54,423 nt of DNA from JBCBST01 sp039819115 (GTDB lineage: Bacteria; Bacteroidota; Rhodothermia; Balneolales; Balneolaceae), in NCBI GenBank assembly GCA_039819115.1, contig JBCBST010000006.1, positions 1 to 54,423 of the forward strand. Reading direction: 5' to 3'. A program made the translations under genes and the position numbers. This document shows positions 1 through 8,669 of the stretch, in pieces. How positions within the stretch are numbered: the first letter of the stretch is position 1; every line of letters starts with the position of its first letter. The notes beneath the pieces were generated by a model that had not been told where the DNA came from, made no database searches, and worked only from the letters and a program-made list of their open reading frames with translations.

Positions 1-103
1 TCATATTGGAAGCGTTATCCACCATATACTGCAGAGCAGAATCGCTCTTTTCGATTAATTTTTTGAGGAACCGGCTCTGTTTCAGATCATTTACAGAGTA
101 CAT
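1..103 (-). CDS. Partial hypothetical CDS, N-terminus only
   Basis: An open minus-strand frame starts at an ATG at 101-103 and runs off the left edge without a stop, giving 34 residues that begin MYSVNDLKQSRFLKKLIEKS. The peptide is charged and looks like amphipathic helix. It lies 45 bases downstream of the next minus-strand gene and could share its transcript. In-frame sequence extends a little upstream (to a TAA), so a TTG start near 109-111 is possible. No family can be recognised from so short a fragment, and the frame may be fortuitous. Confidence 0.3.
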   Translation of the reverse strand, partial: MYSVNDLKQSRFLKKLIEKSDSALQYMVDNASNM

Positions 104-148
104 GATGAACAAAAGGGCATAAGGATAAAGCTGTAGTTATCGATGATC

Positions 149-490
149 TCACCACTCTGTATAGTGTACCTGTTGTGTTTCAAGGTGCGTAATGTGCCGC
201 GGGGAATTCACCCAGCTATCGGCATACCAGAGTTTCACTTCCTGATCGAGCAAGTCCTGTTTTAGCTCCTGAATATCTAATCCTAGTTCCAGTCCCCGGT
301 TAATGTAATAGATGTTCGGATCGTCCTCGATCTTAAACATAATATCATAGGTCGATCCTTCAGCAATTTTTGTGATTACCCCATGTACCAGGATCGAATT
401 CTCACGGCTGCTATCGATCTTAAGCATGAAGATGGATGCCAATCCTAAAAAGAGAACGGCAAGGAAACCGAAGTATAATCTTTTAAGCAT
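149..490 (-). CDS. Small membrane-anchored hypothetical protein
   Basis: I do not recognise this protein (113 residues from the chosen start). It begins MLKR and has one hydrophobic helix at about residues 4-22 (LYFGFLAVLFLGLASIFML), then a soluble, mixed beta-like domain ending in QQVHYTEW. This suggests an inner-membrane anchor with a small periplasmic domain. An in-frame ATG at 551-553 would add 21 residues (MDFDLIITLFFRSLTEINRYS); I chose the inner start because it puts the hydrophobic helix right after a positively charged N-terminus. It is divergent from the CoA-transferase gene, with promoters expected in the intervening segment. No catalytic motif is visible. Confidence 0.55.
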   Translation of the reverse strand: MLKRLYFGFLAVLFLGLASIFMLKIDSSRENSILVHGVITKIAEGSTYDIMFKIEDDPNIYYINRGLELGLDIQELKQDLLDQEVKLWYADSWVNSPRHITHLETQQVHYTEW

Positions 491-712
491 ACTGTACCGA
501 TTGATTTCGGTTAAAGACCTGAAAAACAAAGTTATTATCAAGTCAAAGTCCATCTTTTAGCTATTGTTTACCCTTGTAATGAATCCAAATACAACGCTGC
601 TCCCAGGTATCTATGTAAAGATCGTTTAACTCGTAAGCGCTTTTTTGAAACGTTCACGAAGTCTTCACAAATTCCGGTCATATTCAGTCGAATCAATTAA
701 TCGGAGCATAAG

Positions 713-1984
713 ATGGGCGTATATACTTCAGCTGAAGAAGCTGTTAAACTAATTAAGTCAAATGACCGGGTTTATGTACAACCTGTATCGGCGAACCCAG
801 TACGATTATTGCACGCCTTAGTGGCACGTGCAGACGAACTTGAAAACGTAGAAATGATGCACTTGCATACCGAGGGTGAAGCACCTTATTCAGACCCAAA
901 ATATGCAAAGAGCTTTAATGTAAATGCCTTGTTTGTAGGGGCTAATGTTCGAAAAGCAGTGAATGAGGGAAGGGGAGATTATATCCCCATCTTTTTAAGC
1001 GAAGTACCCGGATTATTCAGAAAAGGTATCACACCTCTTGATGTAGCTTTGATCCATGTTTCCCCTCCCGATCAGCATGGTTTTTGCTCGTTGGGCGTTT
1101 CGGTAGAAGCTACGGTAGCTGCAGTTCAGACTGCAAAAAAAGTAGTTGCCCAGGTAAATCCGAATATGCCCCGTACCCATGGCGATGGGTTAATTCATAT
1201 TCGGAACATAGATGCGTTGGTGGAAGTGGATGATGCACTACCGGAACAGATTCCACCAGATCCTACACCCGAAGAAATGCAAATCGGCCGGTTCTGTGCA
1301 GAGCTGGTAGATAATGGTGCGACCCTTCAAATGGGAATAGGGGGAATTCCGAATGCGATTCTTGCCAGTCTTCATAACCATAAAAACTTAGGTGTACATA
1401 CCGAAATGTTTTCGGATGGGGTAATTGAACTGGTGGAAAAAGGGATCATAAACGGTAAGAAAAAAGCCGTTCACCCGGGTAAAATAGTCTCCGGTTTTGT
1501 GATGGGGTCCCGAAAACTGTACGACTTTCTGGATGATAACCCGCAGGTTGCAATGCTTGATATTGAATACATCAACGATACAGCAGTCATCCGGCGTAAT
1601 CCTAAAGTGACAGCTATTAACAGTGCGGTGGAGATTGATCTAACCGGGCAGATATGTGCCGATTCTATCGGTACCTATCATTACTCCGGTGTGGGAGGAC
1701 AGATGGATTTTATCCGGGGTGCTTCTCTCTCCAAAGGTGGAAAACCCATTATTGCCCTTCCGTCAACCACCCGTAAGGGAATCAGTCGTATTACTCCCTT
1801 CCTTAAACAAGGCGCGGGTGTGGTTACAACCCGGGCTCACGTTCATTACGTGGTTACTGAATTCGGAGTAGCTAATCTGTATGGTAAAAACCTGCATCAA
1901 CGCGCCAGACTCCTTCGGGATATCGCACATCCGGATCACAGAGAAGAACTGGATAAAGCGATTTTTGAGCGGTTTAAGATTTGA
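713..1984 (+). CDS. Acetyl-CoA hydrolase / 4-hydroxybutyrate CoA-transferase family protein
   Basis: A 423-residue class I CoA-transferase-fold enzyme of the acetyl-CoA hydrolase/transferase family. Members move CoA between acetate, succinate, propionate or 4-hydroxybutyrate through a glutamyl-CoA intermediate, or hydrolyse acetyl-CoA. The family pattern is clear: HVSPPDQHGFCSLGVSVE near 115-132, the glycine-rich MGIGGIPNA at 207-215 and HTEMFSDG at 229-236. E231 in the last motif is the probable nucleophile by family analogy. The length is normal. A GGAG element six bases before the ATG supports the start. The substrate cannot be told from sequence. The stop overlaps a TTG start of the next gene, so the two may be translationally coupled. 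Confidence 0.9.
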   Translation: MGVYTSAEEAVKLIKSNDRVYVQPVSANPVRLLHALVARADELENVEMMHLHTEGEAPYSDPKYAKSFNVNALFVGANVRKAVNEGRGDYIPIFLSEVPGLFRKGITPLDVALIHVSPPDQHGFCSLGVSVEATVAAVQTAKKVVAQVNPNMPRTHGDGLIHIRNIDALVEVDDALPEQIPPDPTPEEMQIGRFCAELVDNGATLQMGIGGIPNAILASLHNHKNLGVHTEMFSDGVIELVEKGIINGKKKAVHPGKIVSGFVMGSRKLYDFLDDNPQVAMLDIEYINDTAVIRRNPKVTAINSAVEIDLTGQICADSIGTYHYSGVGGQMDFIRGASLSKGGKPIIALPSTTRKGISRITPFLKQGAGVVTTRAHVHYVVTEFGVANLYGKNLHQRARLLRDIAHPDHREELDKAIFERFKI

Positions 1985-2499
1985 GTGTATCCCTCCAATA
2001 TGTATCTATGGTATTGGTGCTTATTATAGTGAGCACCAGTACCGCGTTTACTCAAGGCCAGAAGAGTAGACAAGCAGGGGTCACCTTTTCCACACTGCAT
2101 GGTACCGGTGCTCATTTTCTATTCCCGTACACCGATAAGAGTAATATGAAAGTATCGGGCTTGGTGTTGTTGAACAAGGGTAATGGAGGGAGTGATAGTT
2201 TCGTATCTATCGGTGGTGAGTACCAACGGGATGTGTCTGAAGGTACCCTTCACCGATTGTATACTTCCATTGGAGGACAAGTTGATAATTCTCTTTCAGG
2301 ATCCGTCTTTTTTGGAGAAGATATCACCGATGTAATCTATGGAAGTTATGGTCTGTCAATTGGAGCAGATTATGGAAATATACGTGGAGGATTTGTTGTT
2401 AATGTTCATCTTACCTTTCAACGAACAGTTGGTATTTTTGGCTCCGATCGTTCGCGAATTGGGTTTGGTGGTGGATTGGGCATGGCCTACCTGTTTTGA
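1981..2499 (+). CDS. Putative small outer-membrane beta-barrel protein
   Basis: This 172-residue protein is not recognised by family. It has a hydrophobic N-terminal segment (about 10-24) resembling a signal peptide with a possible cleavage before QGQKS. The rest consists of alternating, glycine-rich, beta-strand-like stretches ending in GMAYLF; a C-terminal aromatic residue is typical of outer-membrane barrels. The TTG start at 1981 overlaps the upstream stop. An in-frame ATG at 2008 would keep the hydrophobic segment and is a real alternative; neither start has the usual Lys/Arg of a signal peptide. Family and function are inference only. Confidence 0.6.
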   Translation: MSVSLQYVSMVLVLIIVSTSTAFTQGQKSRQAGVTFSTLHGTGAHFLFPYTDKSNMKVSGLVLLNKGNGGSDSFVSIGGEYQRDVSEGTLHRLYTSIGGQVDNSLSGSVFFGEDITDVIYGSYGLSIGADYGNIRGGFVVNVHLTFQRTVGIFGSDRSRIGFGGGLGMAYLF

Positions 2500-2520
2500 T
2501 TATTCACCGGCCGGTACACG

Positions 2521-3987
2521 TTAACGCATATCGTATCGGGTAAAGGCAAAGAAGCTTCCTCCAAATGCCAGGAGTATGAAAAGACCGAGTAACCCAAAAT
2601 CCGGAATAGCACTCACCAAAGAGGCCTTTAAAGTGGGTTTGGGTTCAGTGAAAAGGGGTACCTCACTTATATCGATGCCCTGATTGTTCCGGTCAAAGTC
2701 TATCTTCATTCCACGGTTGGAATCGATATTAATTTTAAAGCCTCCGGTCTGACCGGTTTCGTCTTGTTTGCGTTTTACCAGTTCCACAAAATTGTCTCTG
2801 TATACACGCATGGCTTCTTCGTATCGTGTTTTCATGCCCATGTCGGTTGTAGCCAATTGCATGGCTGCCAGCCGGTACGAAGAGGCTGGTGAAACCCGGG
2901 CCAGATTAAAAGCCAACGCCTGCTGTATAACCTGTTTGTTCCGGGTTTCTTCCAATAACAACCGGTTATTGTTTGTAATGTCGGTCTGTAGTTGTTTACG
3001 TGCGGCATCGTCCTGCTCCAGCCAGTCCCATTCTTTTTCCTCCTGGTATGAAGCCCGTTCCTCTTCGGTCATATTTGTCATGTTATCGGCCCGTTCCCGC
3101 ATATTTTCGGTAAGCTGACGGGTATAGTCCTGCCACCGTGCTTTTTCGAATGCGGCTTGTTTTGCTTCAATCTGGGCGATGGATTCTGTTGGAATGACCT
3201 GGCCGGCAGCAGTAACCCCCAGCCGTGGAATAATCAACACACTGGCAATCCAAAAAACAAGGAGTAGTAAAAATGAAAGGGATGACTTTCGGGTGAGGGA
3301 AGAAATCCATATTCCCAATACCACAAAAAAAGTGAGGTAGAGCATGGAAAGACCCAGAAAACTCAAAATGCGGCTCCAATCTTCACCTGAAACGGGCAAT
3401 CCCGTTAACTGGATGATAAGTAACCCGACGAGTATGGGAATACATAAGGGTATGACCAGACCTAACCAGATTCCTACACACTTTGATACCAGGTATTCAA
3501 TCCGGGAAACCGGATTGGCAAATGCCAGTTTAAGGGTCCCGTTTTCGCGCTCTCCATTAATAGCATTATAGGTAAACAGGATAGCAAACAGAGAAAGCAC
3601 CACTTGTACAATAAACGTAAAGTCGATGAATCGAAATACTGCAAACAAGGTCTCATCGGAGTAGGGACTTCTCTGAAGCTTTACATCCCTGGTACGGTTA
3701 ATACTGGATAAGCGTCCTACATCGTAATGGAGTCCGGCAACAAAAACCTGCATGATATCTGGTTTACGATGCAGACTCTGCGTCACCCGTCCCCAACCAT
3801 TAGCTTGCTCCATGTTTTGTCGAGCCAGACTCTGGTTGGCCTCATACTGAGAAACGGCATGATTATACTCTTGAATGCCAATTCCCATGCTGGTTAAAAT
3901 CAGAATGGAGCAGACGGCAAGGGTAGCCGAAAACTTAGGACTGAGCAGGATGTTCTTCAGTTCTTTTAGAATGAGTAATCGATACAT
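2521..3987 (-). CDS. ABC-2-type transporter permease (DUF3526-like), paralogue 1
   Basis: A 488-residue permease, last gene of the five-gene operon that starts at 8524. Hydrophobic helices are visible near 20-38, 130-150, 172-195, 208-230, 240-258 and 465-483. Between the last two lies an extracytoplasmic segment of about 200 residues rich in Glu, Gln and Arg with coiled-coil character. The motif INGERENGTLKLAFANPVSR after helix 2 is typical of ABC-2 permeases, and the overall plan resembles the DUF3526 group. It begins MYRLLILKELKNI and ends FTRYDMR, closely matching the neighbouring permease, so the two are paralogues and probably form a heterodimer with the ATPase at 5492-6283. The substrate is unknown. 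Confidence 0.85.
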   Translation of the reverse strand: MYRLLILKELKNILLSPKFSATLAVCSILILTSMGIGIQEYNHAVSQYEANQSLARQNMEQANGWGRVTQSLHRKPDIMQVFVAGLHYDVGRLSSINRTRDVKLQRSPYSDETLFAVFRFIDFTFIVQVVLSLFAILFTYNAINGERENGTLKLAFANPVSRIEYLVSKCVGIWLGLVIPLCIPILVGLLIIQLTGLPVSGEDWSRILSFLGLSMLYLTFFVVLGIWISSLTRKSSLSFLLLLVFWIASVLIIPRLGVTAAGQVIPTESIAQIEAKQAAFEKARWQDYTRQLTENMRERADNMTNMTEEERASYQEEKEWDWLEQDDAARKQLQTDITNNNRLLLEETRNKQVIQQALAFNLARVSPASSYRLAAMQLATTDMGMKTRYEEAMRVYRDNFVELVKRKQDETGQTGGFKINIDSNRGMKIDFDRNNQGIDISEVPLFTEPKPTLKASLVSAIPDFGLLGLFILLAFGGSFFAFTRYDMR

Positions 3988-4017
3988 GATAGACAGAATT
4001 AAAACGTTGAAGATGGA

Positions 4018-5433
4018 TTAGCGCAGATCGTAGCGGAGAAAGGCATAAAATGCTCCTCCAAAGAAGATGATATTGAACAGAACAAGCAGACCTATATCAA
4101 TAACGGACCGCTCTAGTACTTGCTCTGTTGTTAAGCCGGCAAACTCGAATTGGGGCATCTCTTCCGGATCCAGAGTTTCCGGTTCTTCTTCTCCATCACC
4201 ACTACTAACAACAATCATCCGGAATCCGGAGCCCGAGTTTTGCCCGGTCTTTTCAGCGATAAACTTCCCATACTGCTCCTGGTAAGAGTTGGCGGATTCC
4301 AGGTATACATTTTGGAGGTGGAGAGAAGTACCGGCCAGTTCTGTAGATGCCAGCGTAAATACCGTTGACGGTGAAATTTTTGAAACCCGGAGGGCCAGCT
4401 TGGTTTGTTCTGTTTGTTTGTTGAGGTAATCTTCATTGAGACGTTGGCTGAATAACTCCACTTTTTTGGTGCGTTCTTCGGCCAGTTCTCCCATGAAGGA
4501 AGAGAATTCTCTCATCAAATCCTGGGGCTCCGTTTCTTCCGACCCTTCAAAGGATGCCATTTTTTCTCTGTCTTCATCAAATAGCTGCAGGCGATATTGG
4601 TTTTTCTGAGAAGCAATTTCGTCCACATTTGGTACCTCAATCAGTCTTCCCGAGACCAGAACTGAAGCTCTTGGAATAATCAGAACCGAGAAAATCCACA
4701 CCACAAGACAAAGGAGAAAAGAAGTGGACGGGCGCGCAGTAGAGGCTGAAATGCCCATTGCAATAGCCAAAAAGATTCCGAAATAAGTAAGTCCTGAGAG
4801 GATAATAAGCCCTAATCGTATCCATTCAGATTGGGTTAGGGTTATGCCTAAGACCGGAAGTAAAGCACAACCAATCAGGATGGGGATCAGTAAAGCAATG
4901 GACAGTCCGACAAACGAACCAGCCAGTTTTCCACCTATAAAAGCTGCTCTAGAAACAGCGTTGGAGAAACACAACTTCAGGGTACCGTTTTGTTTTTCAC
5001 CATTTACCGAGTCGTAAGCAAAAATGATGGCAAACAAGGAGAGTACGATTCCAAAGATGAATTCCAGATCCATAAAACGGAATATGGCAAACAGGGGCTC
5101 ATCGTTGAACCGGGTGTTCTGGGGTCGCAATTCACCCCGGCCTGAAATAGGGATTGTACGTCCTATATCGTTGGAAATGCCGTTTACCAGAGCCTGGAGT
5201 GGTCGTGGTGGCAACATGATCGAGTTATCGACCTGGGCCCAGTTTGTTTCTGCAGCTATTTGATTCCGATTTTCCTCAATGGCTGCTTCGTATTGGCGTA
5301 AACTGCCCAGGTAATTTTGAGCACCCATTAAAAAACCCAGGATGATGAGTACCGAGCAGGCAGCAAAACTTATGGTAAACCGGCTGCTCTGGATGATGTC
5401 GCGAAGTTCTTTCAGAAAAATAAGGGTAAACAC
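4018..5433 (-). CDS. ABC-2-type transporter permease (DUF3526-like), paralogue 2
   Basis: A 471-residue permease with the same architecture as its downstream paralogue. It starts MFTLIFLKELRDII, has a helix near 20-37, carries VNGEKQNGTLKLCFSNAVSR after the second helix, and shows four more helices, a long Glu/Lys-rich extracytoplasmic region (about 265-430) and a final helix ending FLRYDLR. It is 30 bases upstream of paralogue 1 and 58 bases downstream of the ATPase gene in the same operon. Shared ends and shared motifs point to an old tandem duplication, while the large loops have diverged. A heterodimeric inner-membrane transporter is the simplest reading. Confidence 0.85.
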   Translation of the reverse strand: MFTLIFLKELRDIIQSSRFTISFAACSVLIILGFLMGAQNYLGSLRQYEAAIEENRNQIAAETNWAQVDNSIMLPPRPLQALVNGISNDIGRTIPISGRGELRPQNTRFNDEPLFAIFRFMDLEFIFGIVLSLFAIIFAYDSVNGEKQNGTLKLCFSNAVSRAAFIGGKLAGSFVGLSIALLIPILIGCALLPVLGITLTQSEWIRLGLIILSGLTYFGIFLAIAMGISASTARPSTSFLLCLVVWIFSVLIIPRASVLVSGRLIEVPNVDEIASQKNQYRLQLFDEDREKMASFEGSEETEPQDLMREFSSFMGELAEERTKKVELFSQRLNEDYLNKQTEQTKLALRVSKISPSTVFTLASTELAGTSLHLQNVYLESANSYQEQYGKFIAEKTGQNSGSGFRMIVVSSGDGEEEPETLDPEEMPQFEFAGLTTEQVLERSVIDIGLLVLFNIIFFGGAFYAFLRYDLR

Positions 5434-5491
5434 GATGGCAAGGGGTGTAGGTTAATGATTGTGGTTCACCATGAATGGGTAAACCCGGTGA

Positions 5492-6283
5492 TCAGATCAA
5501 TTCATCCGAGAGGTGATTCTCCAGTCGCTGACCCGTATTGACTTCGTCCATATAACCCGCCATGTACTCTACATACAGGCTTTCCAGGTTAACTCCTTCC
5601 AGTTCTTTTTGGGTTTTCTGGGCAACCAGTACCCCATTGTTTAAAATCCCGATATGATCCGAGATTTCTTTAGCCCGGAAAATATCGTGGGTACTCATCA
5701 GGATAGCTTTACCCTCATCTCTGAGTTCCCCGATCAATTTGGTGAACTCTTTACCTGCTTTGGGGTCTAATCCCGATGTAGGTTCGTCCAGCAGAATAGC
5801 CGGCGCATCCTTAAGGATGGCAATTGCAATACCGGTCTTTTGACGCATTCCTTTCGAAAAATCTTTCAGTTTTTTATCAAAAGCTGACGACTGAAGCCCC
5901 ACCCGATGCAATGCAGTCTCGTAATCCGATCGGGAGTATTCTGATCTTCCACCCAATCGGACAAAAAAATCAACGTTTTGCATGGCTGAGAAATTGGGAT
6001 ATAGCTGAACATTCTCGGACACAAAGGCGATATGTTTTTTTGCTTCCAGGGGACGCTCATTTGCATCAATACCATTAATGAGTGCCTTTCCCGACGTAGG
6101 TTGTATAAAATCTAAGAACACATTAATGGTTGTGGTTTTACCAGCTCCATTTCCGCCCAGCATAGCAAAGATTTCTCCTTGCTGTACGGTAAGGTCTAAG
6201 CTATCGAGGGCTTTTACGCCGTCTTCATATACTTTAGTGAGGGCAACAGCTTCTAAACGGGGAATTTGGGTTACAGTACTCAT
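5492..6283 (-). CDS. ABC transporter ATP-binding protein
   Basis: A 263-residue ABC ATPase that should energise the two permeases encoded just downstream. All nucleotide-binding motifs are visible: Walker A GGNGAGKT at 43-50, signature FSKGMRQK at 142-149 (an unusual variant of LSGGQ seen in ABC-2 ATPases), Walker B ILLDEP at 163-168 followed by TSGLD, and the switch histidine at 199 in STHD. A C-terminal tail of about 40 residues follows the ATPase core. The gene is 26 bases downstream of the NEW3-like protein gene. The closest functional classes are ABC-2 exporters; the substrate cannot be read from the sequence. Confidence 0.93.
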   Translation of the reverse strand: MSTVTQIPRLEAVALTKVYEDGVKALDSLDLTVQQGEIFAMLGGNGAGKTTTINVFLDFIQPTSGKALINGIDANERPLEAKKHIAFVSENVQLYPNFSAMQNVDFFVRLGGRSEYSRSDYETALHRVGLQSSAFDKKLKDFSKGMRQKTGIAIAILKDAPAILLDEPTSGLDPKAGKEFTKLIGELRDEGKAILMSTHDIFRAKEISDHIGILNNGVLVAQKTQKELEGVNLESLYVEYMAGYMDEVNTGQRLENHLSDELI

Positions 6284-6309
6284 AGGTAAGGTGTTAAGGA
6301 AGTGAGTTT

Positions 6310-7812
6310 TTATTTCTTGGATAGTTTGATCCCGAAGAAAACCAGACCGCCGACTAAGGCAATAATGATTAGCAAAATGAGTGAAGTGCCGAACAGGCTG
6401 GCTTCGGCCTCAGACTGAACGGTGAAGGTTTTATCCTCTCCCTGTATAGGTTGATTATCAGATAAGGCAGTGGTGCGCATTCGGGTTTCGTACCGGCCAA
6501 CCGATAAATTTTCAGGTGGGGTAAGTGTCAGGGTAACCGTCTGCTCTTCACGAATACCAAGCGATGGGATGAGCGCAGGCTCCACTTTTTGTTCCCAGCG
6601 TAATGGGGTATCCAGTTCAAATTCGATGTTATCCACTCTTCGGGAGCCTTCATTTAACACTTTGAAGGTGAACACAATGGGTTCATCCTGGTTTGCCGAG
6701 CTGAATAACTGTGGAGCTTTTACGGTAAGCCTTCCTACTCCGCGGGGTATCATTTCCAATCGGACATACCCCACATTGAAAGCTTCGACCTCTTCTTCGG
6801 TCCATTGCTCTGTTCGGCGCTCATTAAACTCTGCGAGCCGATCCCGTGGTATTGCCATTACATAAAACTCAACAGATTCGTCCATCGTAACGTCATCTGA
6901 AGGACGATCGGGGAGAGATACATTCAGGTTTGCCCGGCGGGTATTTGAGCTTTCCGTAAACCGTATCTGGCTGACCCGGGCTTCGCTTCCCTGCTCACTG
7001 AAGTTTCGGGTGACGGAACGGGGTAAGTTCACGACCTCCAGTTTATAGGTGTTATCCACACCGCTAAACAGTTCCATAGAAAGACCGAACACCGTTGATT
7101 CACCCAGTTCTACCTCCTGGGAGAACTGTTCGGATTGTAGTAGCACTTTATTTGCGGAGGCATCCTTTTCCAGGAAAATCTTCGGACTTCTGGAGGCGCC
7201 GTTTCCGTAGATCAGATTAACCGTTACCTCATCTAAATCCTGGAGTAAATCGAAGGTCACTGATTCCGGGTTGCCGGATCTGAGTTCGTCCAGTTTAACT
7301 TCGTAGGGAGAACTGATAATTGCTCCTTCGTCGTTACTTAACGAGACGTACACATTATGAATCACATCGGGTTGAAGGGAGCGGAAGATTTCATCCTCAA
7401 CACCGGCAATCTGTGCAAATTCTGAGCTGGCCCCCGTGGTATTAGCCAGGGTAACCGTAACCTGCTTTGCTCCGGACTCTTGTTGTGATTTTATCGCTTT
7501 GGCAATACTCACAAATTGCTGTTCGAACAAAAGCACCAACAGCGATTGCTGGTAGTTTACTTCAGCATCTAAAAAAGTATTTCGTGCATTTTCGTACTGT
7601 TCAAGCGAAATCAATTGTTTCTCAAACAACTCCTGTTGACGTATAAACTCTCCCTGTGCCCGGTCATACGAGCTCTTAGCCCGTTTCAAGCCTAAAAGAG
7701 GGTAGTTGTCGTCACGGGCATTTGGAAAAGGACTTTGAGCCATCAAATCCCCTACACCGGTAAGGCCAAGAAGCAGAAGAAACAGGAGGGGGGCTATGCG
7801 TTTTATGTTCAT
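6310..7812 (-). CDS. Secreted coiled-coil plus NEW3/CARDB-like protein, C-terminally membrane-anchored
   Basis: A 500-residue protein with a signal peptide (about 1-25, ending LMAQ). An alpha-helical hairpin follows (about 41-108), then Ig/CARDB/NEW3-like beta domains (about 110-465), including the late segment GVGRLTVKAPQLFSSANQDE. It ends with one membrane helix (about 474-495) and SKK. The hairpin contains R58-QQE-L62-FEKQLI-S69, which has the exact R-x3-L-x6-S spacing of the TolC-docking tip of membrane-fusion proteins. The gene sits in one operon with the PDZ protein (one base between them) and the ABC transporter, so it is likely an extracytoplasmic partner of that transporter. No lipoyl halves flank the hairpin, so it is not a normal fusion protein. 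Confidence 0.75.
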   Translation of the reverse strand: MNIKRIAPLLFLLLLGLTGVGDLMAQSPFPNARDDNYPLLGLKRAKSSYDRAQGEFIRQQELFEKQLISLEQYENARNTFLDAEVNYQQSLLVLLFEQQFVSIAKAIKSQQESGAKQVTVTLANTTGASSEFAQIAGVEDEIFRSLQPDVIHNVYVSLSNDEGAIISSPYEVKLDELRSGNPESVTFDLLQDLDEVTVNLIYGNGASRSPKIFLEKDASANKVLLQSEQFSQEVELGESTVFGLSMELFSGVDNTYKLEVVNLPRSVTRNFSEQGSEARVSQIRFTESSNTRRANLNVSLPDRPSDDVTMDESVEFYVMAIPRDRLAEFNERRTEQWTEEEVEAFNVGYVRLEMIPRGVGRLTVKAPQLFSSANQDEPIVFTFKVLNEGSRRVDNIEFELDTPLRWEQKVEPALIPSLGIREEQTVTLTLTPPENLSVGRYETRMRTTALSDNQPIQGEDKTFTVQSEAEASLFGTSLILLIIIALVGGLVFFGIKLSKK

Positions 7813-7813
7813 G

Positions 7814-8524
7814 CTAGTTACCGGATGAAACTGTTGGTTTGGAAGAGGCTTTTTTGATGGAAACCTCTTTAGATTGGTCTCCCTTTTTCAGCAGCAGGGT
7901 GTAGGTACTGCCAACATCAATTCCTTTAATGATGGCCTTTATATCATCGGTTGATTCAGGAGTTTTTCCGTTTATTTCTGCAATCACATAGTCCTCTAAT
8001 GCCCCTTCCGTTTTAAGCTCGTTGGGCATGATAATCGGCACTGTTTGCTTGATAACGATACCTTCCTCTGTGGTTTCAACGACCAGTCCCAGTTCGGCAA
8101 TCACATTCGCGTCTCCACCGTCACCGGAACCCATGGTGATTGTGCGTACGGTACCGGATGAATTGTCATCTGACGATCGGGTTGTACGAAGTATAAATCG
8201 TTCTTCCCCCCTGCGAATACCTATCTTAAGCTCTTCTCCCTTTGGTATGGAAGCATACTGATCTTTTAAGTCGGCAAGGGTGCTCATTCGTTTTCCGTTC
8301 ATCATGAGTAATACATCTCCCTTTTCCAGTTGATCGATGGTTGCATTTAGTTTGGGACGGGCAAATGCGACGGTTAATGCACCATCTTCCTCAACGACCA
8401 TTGCAACGTACTCCTTGATGAGAAGGGATGATTCGCCACTAAACTGCATGGTTTGTTGTGCGTTTCCTGTAGATGCCACGAGGCATAAAAAACTCAGGAA
8501 GAAGAAAAAAGAAGTTCGTTTCAT
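7814..8524 (-). CDS. Secreted tandem-PDZ protein
   Basis: A 236-residue exported protein heading the minus-strand operon. The signal peptide covers about residues 1-22 (KRTSFFFFLSFLCLVASTGNAQ). Two PDZ-like units are visible. The first, about 35-112, contains LEKGDVLLMMNGKRMSTLADL and a basic strand ending RFILRTT. The second, about 140-225, contains YVIAEINGKTPESTDDIKAII. Both keep the usual 'release of latent effect, then peptide groove' layout of bacterial PDZ domains. No protease domain is attached, so it probably acts as a periplasmic adaptor or sensor. The gene is divergent from the histidine kinase gene at 8670 and shares its promoter region. Confidence 0.8.
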   Translation of the reverse strand: MKRTSFFFFLSFLCLVASTGNAQQTMQFSGESSLLIKEYVAMVVEEDGALTVAFARPKLNATIDQLEKGDVLLMMNGKRMSTLADLKDQYASIPKGEELKIGIRRGEERFILRTTRSSDDNSSGTVRTITMGSGDGGDANVIAELGLVVETTEEGIVIKQTVPIIMPNELKTEGALEDYVIAEINGKTPESTDDIKAIIKGIDVGSTYTLLLKKGDQSKEVSIKKASSKPTVSSGN

Positions 8525-8669
8525 GAACGGTAAGTATTAGGTTTTGAAGTGGCCCGAATATTCGAACAGATGGTGTAAGGGTTGTTAAGACCATGCAAAA
8601 ACCGTGTTAAGGATGTTAAATCGGACGGCTTGCTTACTTTAATCGGAACAAACTCGATATTTTAGCGAC

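Noticed and set aside
2506..2515. Palindrome accggccggt between convergent genes as a terminator
   Set aside because: It has no loop and no T tract, so it cannot form a standard hairpin terminator.
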